A stretch of 64,000 nucleotides of DNA from Emticicia sp. BO119 (GCF_013912375.1 NZ_JACETV010000008.1:124001-188000); one strand, 5' to 3'; positions 55,255 to 63,745 are shown, counted from the stretch's first letter. A program made the numbers and translations. The notes: generated by a model from the letters alone, not told the origin.

Positions 55255-56172
55255 TTATTTGGTGGCCTCTGCCGACTTCGTTCTGAAATTTATCTGATAT
55301 AAGAACCCTGCCGAAATAGTAGTTGACTGGCCCATGTTCTGACCATCTATTACTCTTCTGACAGTTAGATTGAAACCAATGTTTTTAGGCTGAAATTTGC
55401 CGTAAAAGCCTACACCAGTAGATTTCATATTGTTTGTCGGGAAAGGCATATCATTTCGGCGGATATAGTCGCCACCTACACAGGTATTTTTATCAATGAA
55501 AATCTCTGCCTGAATGCCTTTTTTATAATACCCGGCGCGTGCAGCCACATCAGTTGCATTGGGTATTCTTACTTCGTTGGTATTATAAACCCGATCATCG
55601 GCCTGGTAAGCGTCTCTGTCAACTTTTATATTGCTACGAAAGATATAGCTTCCGTGAGCAGTTATATAAAAGCCCGATTTATGTTTATAATGCACAATCA
55701 GACGTGTAGTAAATGTTTTAGCTCCTATCCCGATTGACATCGGTAAAAAATCTTTTACATAGTTTGTTAAAGGGACAGAACCTCCTAACACTCCATGTAA
55801 CGACAATCCGTTTTCAGCTTGAACCATATTGTATTTTGCAAATAACGATAAATCTTGCAGGCCTTTTTGTCCCATTAGATTCCCAGCACTTGTCTTAGTC
55901 CATACATAAGGTACTCCAGCAATAAGATTCAATTTTTTGGTAATTCCATAGGCAACCATTGGCATAACACTCTGCATTGTATATGTCCCGATATTCAGGT
56001 TTTCTCGTTTGAGGTTATTTTCCCAATATTCACTCCATTGACTGTTAGAATATGTCGTTGCAATACAAATTGATTTTTTATTCATATAGATTGCATCATG
56101 AGGCATTTGAGCATAGGTGTTCATACAAACACTGCCTACCAACACAAGTATTAACTTGTAAAGTAATTTCAT
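55255..56172 (-). CDS. Outer-membrane beta-barrel-like protein, second transporter-like copy
   Basis: The 305-residue protein has a signal peptide (about 1-21, NTYAQ) and strand-rich sequence (MPMVAYGITKKLNLIAGVPY, GVGFYGKFQPKNIGFNLTVR). It resembles the protein at 52516-53586 in kind, not closely in sequence. A MPHDAIYMNKKS segment follows the signal. It lies 75 bases before the haloperoxidase start codon and follows the HSPPP-B gene across a 244-base gap. Substrate is unknown. Confidence 0.6.
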   Translation of the reverse strand: MKLLYKLILVLVGSVCMNTYAQMPHDAIYMNKKSICIATTYSNSQWSEYWENNLKRENLNIGTYTMQSVMPMVAYGITKKLNLIAGVPYVWTKTSAGNLMGQKGLQDLSLFAKYNMVQAENGLSLHGVLGGSVPLTNYVKDFLPMSIGIGAKTFTTRLIVHYKHKSGFYITAHGSYIFRSNIKVDRDAYQADDRVYNTNEVRIPNATDVAARAGYYKKGIQAEIFIDKNTCVGGDYIRRNDMPFPTNNMKSTGVGFYGKFQPKNIGFNLTVRRVIDGQNMGQSTTISAGFLYQINFRTKSAEATK

Positions 56173-56416
56173 TTTTAAAATACAGAGTTTTGGTTAAAAA
56201 CAGTCTTGTTATACAAGAGAACCATTCACTTTGCAGGCATTGAGAAGTGGTATCAGGGAAATCTGAAGCACTTTCGACAAATACCCATGCACGTAGGTTG
56301 TAAACCTATATGATTCACTCGAAAAGTGTGTTAATTAGAATGTAAATCCCATCATCGATAACAAAGTGCACACTTCGCCCATCTTTGACAAAAATTGTAG
56401 AAAAGAAGAATCTGTT

Positions 56417-56992
56417 TTAAACCAAATCTGGCGGAGGAGAATGAACTAATGTTGTTGTAGCAGGAATAAACTCCTGATAGGTGTAGATTTTTAACGGGAG
56501 GTCCTCAACCCAAAAATAAGCAATTGTGTGGGTACTGAACTGAGTATAATCTTTTGTAAGATTCTTAAAGAAATTAAGTGCTTTTTTACCCGGACTCGTC
56601 GGCTCGTCACTCACATGTTTCTTTACTTGTTGCAACAAACTAAACACATTTTCACGGCTTGCGTTTTCTTTGGTACAATAAGTGTAAAGGGTATCGTTGG
56701 CAAACTTACGTTGGGTAGTACGAAAAAAATTACCTTTGAAGATAATAAGACCATCTGCATCTTCTGATTCATTCCAACTGGACATATAAGGAATAGCCAT
56801 TGGAACTTTCATTACTAATTGCTCTCCATTTTCTTCATAAAATACATTTGTCTGTACCATACGTTGCTCCTGCCATTTGTCCATTAAAAAAACAAATGTA
56901 GAGCCAAGTATATTACAGATAAGTAATACAAGGAGCGATATGGCAGCAACTTTTTTCAGTAGTAGTTTTGGTTCATGCAACAAATTAATCAA
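56417..56992 (-). CDS. Small membrane-anchored protein ending in HSPPPDL (HSPPP-B)
   Basis: The 191-residue paralogue of HSPPP-A has a membrane anchor (KKVAAISLLVLLICNILGST, about 13-32) preceded by a short basic cytoplasmic segment. The domain DGLIIFKGNFFR, ANDTLYTY and the C-terminus TTLVHSPPPDLV parallel HSPPP-A. It lies upstream (on the minus strand) of the barrel-haloperoxidase-AhpD block and 26 bases after the TRIC channel gene, with which it may be co-transcribed. Function is unknown. The conservation of the last seven residues in both copies suggests that the tail is the functional part. Confidence 0.6.
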   Translation of the reverse strand: MINLLHEPKLLLKKVAAISLLVLLICNILGSTFVFLMDKWQEQRMVQTNVFYEENGEQLVMKVPMAIPYMSSWNESEDADGLIIFKGNFFRTTQRKFANDTLYTYCTKENASRENVFSLLQQVKKHVSDEPTSPGKKALNFFKNLTKDYTQFSTHTIAYFWVEDLPLKIYTYQEFIPATTTLVHSPPPDLV

Positions 56993-57018
56993 TTAAATTG
57001 AAATTTTCCAACAACTTT

Positions 57019-57630
57019 TTACATTTTATTGATTTTTGGTAAATGAATATTCTTTTTAATAGCCAAGGTACGAATGCCAAAAATGAATAAAACCGTTGTT
57101 ATTTCAATTAATTCATCAGAGATATTTAATTGTTGTAATACAAAAAACAGACACCCCCCTATTATACATACAGTAGCGTATAACTGACCTGTGCGAAAAA
57201 GTGCCGGAATTTCGTTTAATAATATATCTCTTATCACACCACCAAAACAAGCAGTAATGGTTCCTAAGATAATACATGATGGAATATTCAGTTGCACGGC
57301 TATGCCTTCCTGTATTCCTCTTAAGGCAAAAAAACCAAGACCAAGCGAATCGAAAAAAGTAAGTGTTTTATCCAAATGATCGATTTTGCTTCTAAAAAGA
57401 ACCGTTAAGCCTGTTACACCTATAATTAAAAGAATAATTGATGAGTCAAGAATCCATCTGACAGGTAAATGCCCTATCAACATATCTCGGATAGTGCCTC
57501 CACCAACAGAGGTAACAAATGCGATCACTAAAACACCAAAGATGTCTAAATTCTTCCGCATAGCAGCCAAAGTACCCGAAGCAGTAAAGGCAATGGTTCC
57601 GGCTATATTTATAAAGCTAAAAAATTCCAT
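57019..57630 (-). CDS. TRIC-type trimeric cation channel family protein (UPF0126)
   Basis: The 203-residue protein has seven predicted transmembrane helices in an internal repeat, each half bearing the GGG.IRD motif: SVGGGTIRDMLIG near 41-53 and CFGGVIRDILLNEIPALF near 128-145. This matches the UPF0126 (YicG/YadS) family, which includes prokaryotic homologues of the trimeric intracellular cation channels. It is divergent from dnaG, with an inverted repeat carrying facing promoter elements between them. Confidence 0.85.
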   Translation of the reverse strand: MEFFSFINIAGTIAFTASGTLAAMRKNLDIFGVLVIAFVTSVGGGTIRDMLIGHLPVRWILDSSIILLIIGVTGLTVLFRSKIDHLDKTLTFFDSLGLGFFALRGIQEGIAVQLNIPSCIILGTITACFGGVIRDILLNEIPALFRTGQLYATVCIIGGCLFFVLQQLNISDELIEITTVLFIFGIRTLAIKKNIHLPKINKM

Positions 57631-57639
57631 AGGTTTTCT

Positions 57640-57658
57640 TAATTTTGGAACAAAATTA
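57640..57658. promoter_or_regulatory. Inverted repeat with two facing -7 elements between the TRIC gene and dnaG
   Basis: TAATTTTG-GAA-CAAAATTA has perfect 8-base arms. Each arm is a TAnnTTTG element, one read towards dnaG (ATG at 57703) and one towards the channel gene (ATG at 57630). The layout would make the two promoters overlap and compete. No -33 element is evident for either. Confidence 0.4.
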
Positions 57659-57702
57659 GCCAGAAAAACGTCACCCTAACGTTATCTGAGTAAAATAGCT
57701 AT

Positions 57703-59682
57703 ATGCGCATAGACCAGGACACCGTTCAGCAGATTATTCAGGCCGCCGATATAGTAGAGGTGGTGGGCGATTATGTTTCTCTTAAAAAGAGAGGCGCAAA
57801 TATGATTGCCTGTTGCCCTTTTCATAATGAAAAAACACCTTCCTTTTCTGTTTCACCATCAAAAGGTATTTACAAGTGTTTTGGTTGTGGAAAAGCAGGA
57901 GACTCTGTGAGGTTTGTGATGGATATTGAAGGTATAGGCTACCCTGAAGCCCTCAGACACTTAGCTAAAAAATATGGGATTGAAGTTAGTGAAAAAGAAA
58001 TAACAAGTGAAGAACAACAAACCCAGAACGAAAAAGAGAGTTTATATATAGCCTTAGATTTTGCCAATAAGTATTTTCAGGATCAACTCTGGAAAACACC
58101 GGAGGGAGAAAGCATAGGGCAGAGCTATTTTAAAGAACGTGGATTTAATCACCCGACTATCCATAAGTTTGACTTAGGGTATAGCCCTGATGGCTGGGAT
58201 ACTTTTACCAGACATGCTTTAAAAAGTGGATTTTCGCTTGACATTCTTGAAAAAGCAGGATTGACTGTTGTCAGAGAAGGTAAAGATCCGATTGATCGGT
58301 TCAGAGGGCGGGTTATTTTCCCGATCCATAATGTAGCCGGAAAAGCCATTGCCTTCGGAGCCAGGATTCTGAAAAAAGATCCTAATTCACCTAAATACCT
58401 TAACTCCCCTGAAACGGCTGTCTATCATAAGAGCTTCATTGTTTACGGTATTGCTCAGGCCAAAAATCCTATACGGCAGGAAGAGAATTGTTATTTAGTT
58501 GAAGGTTATACCGACGTTGTTTCGCTCAATCAGGCAGGGATTGAGAATGTAGTGGCTTCTTCAGGTACATCTCTTACCAAAGAGCAAATCCAGTTAATCA
58601 GACGTTTTTCTGATAATGTTACTGTTTTATATGATGGGGATGCCGCTGGTATCAAGGCTTCTTTACGTGGGATTGACATTATATTAGAAGAAGGGCTGAA
58701 TGTAAAAGCCGTTGTTTTTCCTGATGGGGATGACCCTGATAGCTTTGTACAAAAAGTGGGAAGCCAGGCATTTAAGGATTATGTCAGAAATACGCAAAAA
58801 GATTTTATACGTTTTAAGACCGAAATCTCCCTTAAAGATGTAGGTAATGACCCTATCAGAAGAGCCGAGTTAATAAAAGATCTGGTTGAAACTATCTCTA
58901 AAATTCCTGATTCCATCAAACGCTCGGTATTTTATAAAGAAGTTGCTTCTTTGCTAAGTATTGATGAGCATATATTGATTACCGAAGGCAACAAAATCTT
59001 TCAGAAAAAAGCACACGACTCTGAGAAAGAAAGACAAAGACAGCAAAGAATCCAGTCAGTTGCTGACGTTGATATTCCTGTTGAGAATTTTATTCCTACC
59101 GACTATGAGTATCAGGAGTTTGTTGAGGTAAAACAGGAAAAAGAAAGAACTGTTTTATCTTATCATGAAGAAGAATGTGTTCGGTTGCTGGTTTGCTACG
59201 GCAGCAATGTGCTTGAAAGGAATGTAATAGATAATATTGATTTTACACTGACAGATTATATTTTTAATGAAATAAAAGATATACAGTTTGAGAACCAGAC
59301 TTATCAGAAGATTCTGAATATTTGTCGGGAGTTCCATCAGAGAGGAGAAATTCCTCAGACTTTATATTTCACAAGTCATCAGGATATTGAGATACAACAG
59401 CAAGCCATTAACTGGCTTTCTACGCCGCATCATTTAAGTGAAAACTGGCTGAAGTTTGAAATTTATGTGCCATTAGAGGCCGACAAGCTGTCAGATATGG
59501 CTTATACCAATATACTGCGCTTAAAGAAAAGCAGATTTGAAACTGATATGACCAAATTGGAGGCAGAACTAATGGAAGCTGAATCTTATGAAACACAGGA
59601 ACAGATATTGATAAAAATGATGCAACTCAAAGAAGTAATAAAGAAAATAGCTAAACTACTGGGCACTGTAATACAAGGATAA
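57703..59682 (+). CDS. dnaG: DNA primase DnaG
   Basis: The 659-residue primase makes RNA primers for replication. The N-terminal zinc ribbon has Cys38, His41, Cys59 and Cys62 (CPFH...CFGC). The TOPRIM domain has VEGYTDVVSL near 266-275 and a DGDAAG segment near 311-316. The C-terminal helicase-interaction region is helical and variable. It starts 72 bases from the divergent channel gene and is followed by arfB 21 bases downstream. Confidence 0.95.
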   Translation: MRIDQDTVQQIIQAADIVEVVGDYVSLKKRGANMIACCPFHNEKTPSFSVSPSKGIYKCFGCGKAGDSVRFVMDIEGIGYPEALRHLAKKYGIEVSEKEITSEEQQTQNEKESLYIALDFANKYFQDQLWKTPEGESIGQSYFKERGFNHPTIHKFDLGYSPDGWDTFTRHALKSGFSLDILEKAGLTVVREGKDPIDRFRGRVIFPIHNVAGKAIAFGARILKKDPNSPKYLNSPETAVYHKSFIVYGIAQAKNPIRQEENCYLVEGYTDVVSLNQAGIENVVASSGTSLTKEQIQLIRRFSDNVTVLYDGDAAGIKASLRGIDIILEEGLNVKAVVFPDGDDPDSFVQKVGSQAFKDYVRNTQKDFIRFKTEISLKDVGNDPIRRAELIKDLVETISKIPDSIKRSVFYKEVASLLSIDEHILITEGNKIFQKKAHDSEKERQRQQRIQSVADVDIPVENFIPTDYEYQEFVEVKQEKERTVLSYHEEECVRLLVCYGSNVLERNVIDNIDFTLTDYIFNEIKDIQFENQTYQKILNICREFHQRGEIPQTLYFTSHQDIEIQQQAINWLSTPHHLSENWLKFEIYVPLEADKLSDMAYTNILRLKKSRFETDMTKLEAELMEAESYETQEQILIKMMQLKEVIKKIAKLLGTVIQG

Positions 59683-59703
59683 AATTCTCACACAATAAAA
59701 ACA

Positions 59704-60111
59704 ATGATAAAAGATATAGATTTTTCGCCCGAATTTGAATTTGCTACCTCCAGAAGTGGAGGCCCGGGTGGGCAAAATGTAAATAAAGTAGAAACTAAAG
59801 TAGAATTGCGATTTAATATACAAGCCTCTATTTTATTGACAGACAAACAAAAAGCAAGGCTTCTGGAAAAATTAAAAAATCAGTTAGTCCAGGAAACAAT
59901 ATTAGTTATTACAGCACAAGAGAAACGCAGCCAGTTAAAGAATAAAGAATTGACCATCCAAAAGTTTTATGGAGTTGTGGAAAGCGCTTTGCATGAGAAG
60001 AAAAAAAGGCTGGCAACTAAACCAAGTGAAGTATCGGTAGAAAAAAGATTGAAGTCTAAGAAGATAGAATCAGATAAAAAAGCAATCAGAAATCAGAAGA
60101 TAGAATATTAA
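59704..60111 (+). CDS. arfB: Alternative ribosome-rescue factor ArfB (peptidyl-tRNA hydrolase)
   Basis: The 135-residue protein has the catalytic GGQ (22-24) in SRSGGPGGQNVNKVETKVEL and a basic C-terminal tail (KKKRLATKPSEVSVEKRLKS onward) that enters the empty mRNA channel of stalled ribosomes. Length matches ArfB/YaeJ (about 140) and is far shorter than peptide-chain release factors. It lies 21 bases after dnaG on the same strand and may share its transcript. Confidence 0.9.
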   Translation: MIKDIDFSPEFEFATSRSGGPGGQNVNKVETKVELRFNIQASILLTDKQKARLLEKLKNQLVQETILVITAQEKRSQLKNKELTIQKFYGVVESALHEKKKRLATKPSEVSVEKRLKSKKIESDKKAIRNQKIEY

Positions 60112-60228
60112 CTGACCATAAAATAAAAAAACGTCTGCTAACGCTTGCAAGCAGGATTAAATATTTATTAATGCCAATATCTTACCGTGATAATCGTTTT
60201 CTTTGCATAGATTATTTCCAACAGCCGA

Positions 60229-61128
60229 ATGAAAAAAAATCTTCTATATTTATTAATTCCATTTTTTATAAGCTCTTGCGACTGGTTTACAAAACCTGAC
60301 CCCGACCCACAACCTGATGTACTACCTGAATTCGAGACAACTCCGACTATTGCTACTCTTTCATCAAATATAGCTAATGAGGCTTCAGGAGTATGTGATA
60401 GCCGAAGTATGCCTGGAAACGTTTGGGTTGAAGAAGATGGCGATAACCCAAACAAAATTCATTTATTTTCGCATCAGGGGCAATATAAGGGGGCAATACA
60501 AATGCCATTCCCTAATCGGGACTGGGAGGATATTTCTATAGGGCCGGGGCCTGAAAATCAAAAAAATTATATATATTTAGCTGATATTGGAGACAATTTA
60601 GCCGTTTACGAAAATAAATATTATATCTACCGTTTTGTAGAACCTCAATCATTGAGCCAATCGGTTACAGCCTTTGACCGTATCTCTTTTCAATACCCTG
60701 ATGGTAGCCGGGATGCTGAATGTATATTAATTGACCCTGCAACAAAAGACATCTACATTGTTACGAAGCGTGAATTTAATGTACGCCTGTATCGGCTTAA
60801 ATATCCGCAATCTGTTTCAGAAATGCAGACAGCCGAGTTTTTACAAAATATTCCAATTCAGATTGTAACCAGTGGTGGCATTTCACCTGATGGCAAAGAA
60901 GTCGTGATTCGTAATTATGAGGTATTATATTATTGGTATCGAAAAGATGGAGAAACGATTCCTCAAACCCTTTCAAGAAGTAGAGATCTGTTATTACCTT
61001 ATATAAAAGAATCGCAGGGGGAAGGTTTTTGTTTTGATAAAGACGGAAGTGGATATTTTACGAATAGTGAAAAACCTGACGGGCAAACGACTCCTTCTTA
61101 TTTATATTACTTCTCTAAAAAGAAATAA
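60229..61128 (+). CDS. Lipoprotein of unknown function, beta-propeller-like
   Basis: The 299-residue protein has a lipoprotein signal (ISSC, Cys17), followed by an Asp/Pro-rich linker (PDPDPQPD). The rest is a series of four-strand units: EASGVCDSRSMPGNVWVEED, DWEDISIGPGPENQKNYIYL, DAECILIDPATKDIYIVT and GISPDGKEVVIRNYEVL. The repeats suggest a beta-propeller. No catalytic motif is visible. It converges with hslU across a 79-base gap that contains a 15-bp hairpin. Confidence 0.6.
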   Translation: MKKNLLYLLIPFFISSCDWFTKPDPDPQPDVLPEFETTPTIATLSSNIANEASGVCDSRSMPGNVWVEEDGDNPNKIHLFSHQGQYKGAIQMPFPNRDWEDISIGPGPENQKNYIYLADIGDNLAVYENKYYIYRFVEPQSLSQSVTAFDRISFQYPDGSRDAECILIDPATKDIYIVTKREFNVRLYRLKYPQSVSEMQTAEFLQNIPIQIVTSGGISPDGKEVVIRNYEVLYYWYRKDGETIPQTLSRSRDLLLPYIKESQGEGFCFDKDGSGYFTNSEKPDGQTTPSYLYYFSKKK

Positions 61129-61151
61129 TACTGTATTTAGTATATTTCAAC

Positions 61152-61190
61152 CACGGAGTTACTCTGTGAAAGATTCAGAGTAACTCCGTG
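61152..61190. terminator. Hairpin between convergent genes
   Basis: CACGGAGTTACTCTG (61152-61166) and CAGAGTAACTCCGTG (61176-61190) form a perfect 15-bp stem with a 9-base loop, between the lipoprotein and hslU stop codons. No T-run on either side, but the position suggests a shared terminator. Confidence 0.5.
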
Positions 61191-61207
61191 ATTAAAAACG
61201 CACCATT

Positions 61208-62602
61208 CTACAAAATATACTGACTCAAGTCCTTATTCTTTACCAGATTTGATAATCGCTCATTTACTATGTCTTTTGTAATAAGAATTGTAGAATTTGC
61301 CCCAATTATATCAGGTACCTCAAACATGATTTCGTTCAATAAATGGCTCATTACTGTTTGCAGGCGTCTTGCACCTATATTTTCAACTTCGCTATTGGCA
61401 TGAAAAGCGATCCGGGCAATTTCTTTCAATGCTTCTGTATCAAAACTCAGATTTACCCCTTCTGCTTCAAGCATCGCTTCATATTGCTTTGTTAAAGCGT
61501 TTTTCGGGGCTTTCAGAATCTGATAAAAATTCTCTTCTGTCAGGCTTTCCAGTTCTACTCTGATCGGGAAACGACCTTGTAATTCGGGGATCAAATCGGA
61601 AGGTTTGGCAACATGAAAAGCTCCTGCTGCTATAAACAGGACATGATCAGTTTTTACTGAACCATGTTTGGTGTTTACTGTGCTTCCTTCTACAATAGGT
61701 AACAAATCTCTTTGTACACCCTCACGGCTCACATCAGGACCACCAGATTTGCCACTTGATGAAGCAATTTTGTCTATTTCATCAATAAATATGATACCTA
61801 AATTTTCGGCTTTCCAGATAGCTTCTTCTTTTACCTCGTCCATATCTATCAGTTTGGCGGCCTCTTCCTCCAATAAAAGTTTTCTGGCTTCGGCGATACT
61901 TACTTTACGTTTTTTACCTTTTTTCGGTAGCATTCCCCCTATCATCTCCTGAATATTCATCATCGAAACATCATCAATCGGGCCGCCCATAACACCAATT
62001 GAGGGTGTATTATTACCCTGCAAATCAATTTCTACCTTTCTATGGTCTAATTCTCCGTTACGCAACTTGTCCCTGAAAGCTTCACGTGTTTTTTCGTTCA
62101 ACAAATTTTCGGTATAATCTTCGATTTCCTCTTTTTTGTTTTCAACCTTGAAACCAAATTCTTTTTTATCTTTTACAGGAGGAATCAGAATATCCAACAG
62201 GTTATCCTCAACTGTTTCGAGGGCTTTAGCTTTGACCTCTTCTTTTTTGGCAGCTCTCACCATATTTACCGATTGCTCCACCAAATCTCTTACCATACTT
62301 TCACAATCACGACCCACATAACCTACTTCTGTAAATTTTGAAGCTTCTACTTTTGTAAAAGGGGCATCAGCAATTTTTGCCAACCGGCGGGCGATTTCTG
62401 TTTTCCCGACCCCCGTAGTACCTATCATCAATATATTGTTCGGAATAATCTCTGACTGCATTTCTACATTGGCATTCATTCTGCGCCAGCGATTTCTTAA
62501 CGCAATAGCTACGTTTCTTTTTGCTTCTTTCTGACCAATAATATATTTGTCGAGTTCGTGTACAATTTGTTGCGGTGTAAGATTTTCTATGATTTTCGCC
62601 AT
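61208..62602 (-). CDS. hslU: ATP-dependent protease ATPase subunit HslU
   Basis: The 464-residue AAA+ unfoldase feeds HslV. Walker A is GTTGVGKTE (61-69) and Walker B IIFIDEIDKI near 270. Between them lies the acidic, variable I-domain. The C-terminal segment ends in LSNLVKNKDLSQYIL, the HslV-activating tail. The hslV gene is not adjacent. A good promoter precedes the gene. Confidence 0.95.
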   Translation of the reverse strand: MAKIIENLTPQQIVHELDKYIIGQKEAKRNVAIALRNRWRRMNANVEMQSEIIPNNILMIGTTGVGKTEIARRLAKIADAPFTKVEASKFTEVGYVGRDCESMVRDLVEQSVNMVRAAKKEEVKAKALETVEDNLLDILIPPVKDKKEFGFKVENKKEEIEDYTENLLNEKTREAFRDKLRNGELDHRKVEIDLQGNNTPSIGVMGGPIDDVSMMNIQEMIGGMLPKKGKKRKVSIAEARKLLLEEEAAKLIDMDEVKEEAIWKAENLGIIFIDEIDKIASSSGKSGGPDVSREGVQRDLLPIVEGSTVNTKHGSVKTDHVLFIAAGAFHVAKPSDLIPELQGRFPIRVELESLTEENFYQILKAPKNALTKQYEAMLEAEGVNLSFDTEALKEIARIAFHANSEVENIGARRLQTVMSHLLNEIMFEVPDIIGANSTILITKDIVNERLSNLVKNKDLSQYIL

Positions 62603-62654
62603 TAAAATAAGCTTCTATTTAATTGTTTAATGTATTTTATCAACAGTCAGGCTA

Positions 62655-62685
62655 CAAATTTAGTTTTCATTCTTTCCAAAACAAA
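62655..62685 (-). promoter_or_regulatory. Promoter of hslU
   Basis: On the minus strand TTTG (62682-62685), 19 bases, TAAATTTG (62655-62662): an exact match to the Bacteroidetes vegetative promoter. The ATG lies 52 bases downstream. Confidence 0.6.
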
Positions 62686-62799
62686 AAGCAGGCCTGTTTT
62701 TATGATTAGCGGTTGACATAGTTTATAAAAAACAGATTATTCTCTTTTGCCAATATTGTATCATTTTTCTAAACTGCCTTCATTCTAATTTATCGGTTA

Positions 62800-63331
62800 A
62801 TGAAACGTGTTGTTAATTACAAAAGAATCTTCCAGATCATATTCCTTATTATAATTGCAGGTTTCCTGATACCCCAGATTTTCCGTATGCCAGTCAGGGG
62901 GCGCAACAAAATCAAGTTTTAATCAAAAGTCTTATTGGTATTATTCATGGGGTAAATCAGGTACTCACAAGGGAGTGGATATTTTTGCTGTCAAAGGTGT
63001 GGTGGTTAATCCGGCAACTAAAGGGTTTGTCATTTTTAAAGGAAATTCAGGCATAGGGTGCAAAGTTGTTATGGTTTTAGGACCTAAATGGAGGGTACAT
63101 TATTATGCCCATTTAGATACCATTTCGGCTAAGTTTTTTTCTTATGTAAACGGGCAAAGTACCATTGGTACAGTAAGTGATTCAGGCAATGCCAAAGGCA
63201 AAGCACCACATTCACATTATTCTCTTGTTACACTTTTTCCATATTTCTGGCAGATAGATCGGGCTAAGCAAGGTTGGAAGAAAATGTTTTATCTGAATCC
63301 TATTCCTTATCAGAGCCAGGCTCTCTCCTAA
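62800..63331 (+). pseudogene. M23-family metallopeptidase gene, frameshifted by one base
   Basis: The first frame starts MKRVVNYKRIFQIIFLII, a membrane anchor, and stops at TAA 62920-62922. The downstream frame, +1 relative to the first, carries the rest of an M23 peptidase (YWYYSWGKSGTHKGVDIFA, with HKGVD, and PHSHYSLV with the second His pair). Removing one T from the TTTT run at 62917-62920 joins the two into KIKFNQKSYWYYSWGKS, as in intact relatives. The metal ligands are present, so the gene would encode an active peptidase if the frame were restored. It may be a true mutation, a sequencing error in a homopolymer, or recoding. Confidence 0.8.
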
Positions 63332-63332
63332 G

Positions 63333-63707
63333 TCAAGACTTAATTTCGATCATTTCTCCTTCGGTATTACCTAAGTTTCTCCCCCATTTAGCGATGGCTT
63401 CAAGAGCGGGAATTAATGTTTTGCCAAAATCACTTAGTGAATATTCAACTCTCAATGGAACTTCTGCAAATACCTCTCTTTTTACCAACCCATCTTCTTC
63501 TAAGGCTTTCAGTTGTATGCTCAACATCTTTTCGGTTATATCAGGTATCTGCTTTTTTAACTCACCAAAACGGAGGGTTTTGTTACGTAAATACCAAAGT
63601 ACTACGGTTTTCCATTTGCCACCTATGTAGCCCATCGTTACATCCATAGCACAGTGATACATCTTATTTTTTATCTTAAAAGCATAAATTTTTTCTTGTA
63701 TTATCAT
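63333..63707 (-). CDS. HxlR-family transcriptional regulator
   Basis: The 124-residue protein is a winged helix with the HxlR core: GYIGGKWKTVVLWYL, LRFGELKKQIPDITEKMLSI and GLVKREVFAEVPLRVEYSLS. Cys19 in MYHCAMD near the N-terminus is the position used for redox sensing in YodB/HypR-type members. It is divergent from an NAD(P)-binding oxidoreductase and the intergenic region carries several inverted repeats. The 3' end is 2 bases beyond the M23 pseudogene stop, convergent. Confidence 0.88.
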   Translation of the reverse strand: MIIQEKIYAFKIKNKMYHCAMDVTMGYIGGKWKTVVLWYLRNKTLRFGELKKQIPDITEKMLSIQLKALEEDGLVKREVFAEVPLRVEYSLSDFGKTLIPALEAIAKWGRNLGNTEGEMIEIKS

Positions 63708-63726
63708 TTTTTGAAACTTTTCTTAT

Positions 63727-63744
63727 ACTGTCAAATTTGACAGT
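63727..63744. promoter_or_regulatory. Perfect 18-bp palindrome, candidate HxlR operator
   Basis: ACTGTCAAATTTGACAGT is a perfect palindrome. It lies just downstream of the minus-strand -7 element TATCTTTG (63750-63757), about where hxlR transcription would start, which suggests autorepression. Confidence 0.5.
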
Positions 63745-63745
63745 T

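Noticed and set aside
62890-62922. A prfB-like programmed frameshift signal in the M23 gene
   Set aside because: AGGGGG lies 15 bases from the slip site, far from the 3-base spacing known for prfB, and Bacteroidota rarely use Shine-Dalgarno pairing. The slippery TTT TAA is kept only as a possibility.
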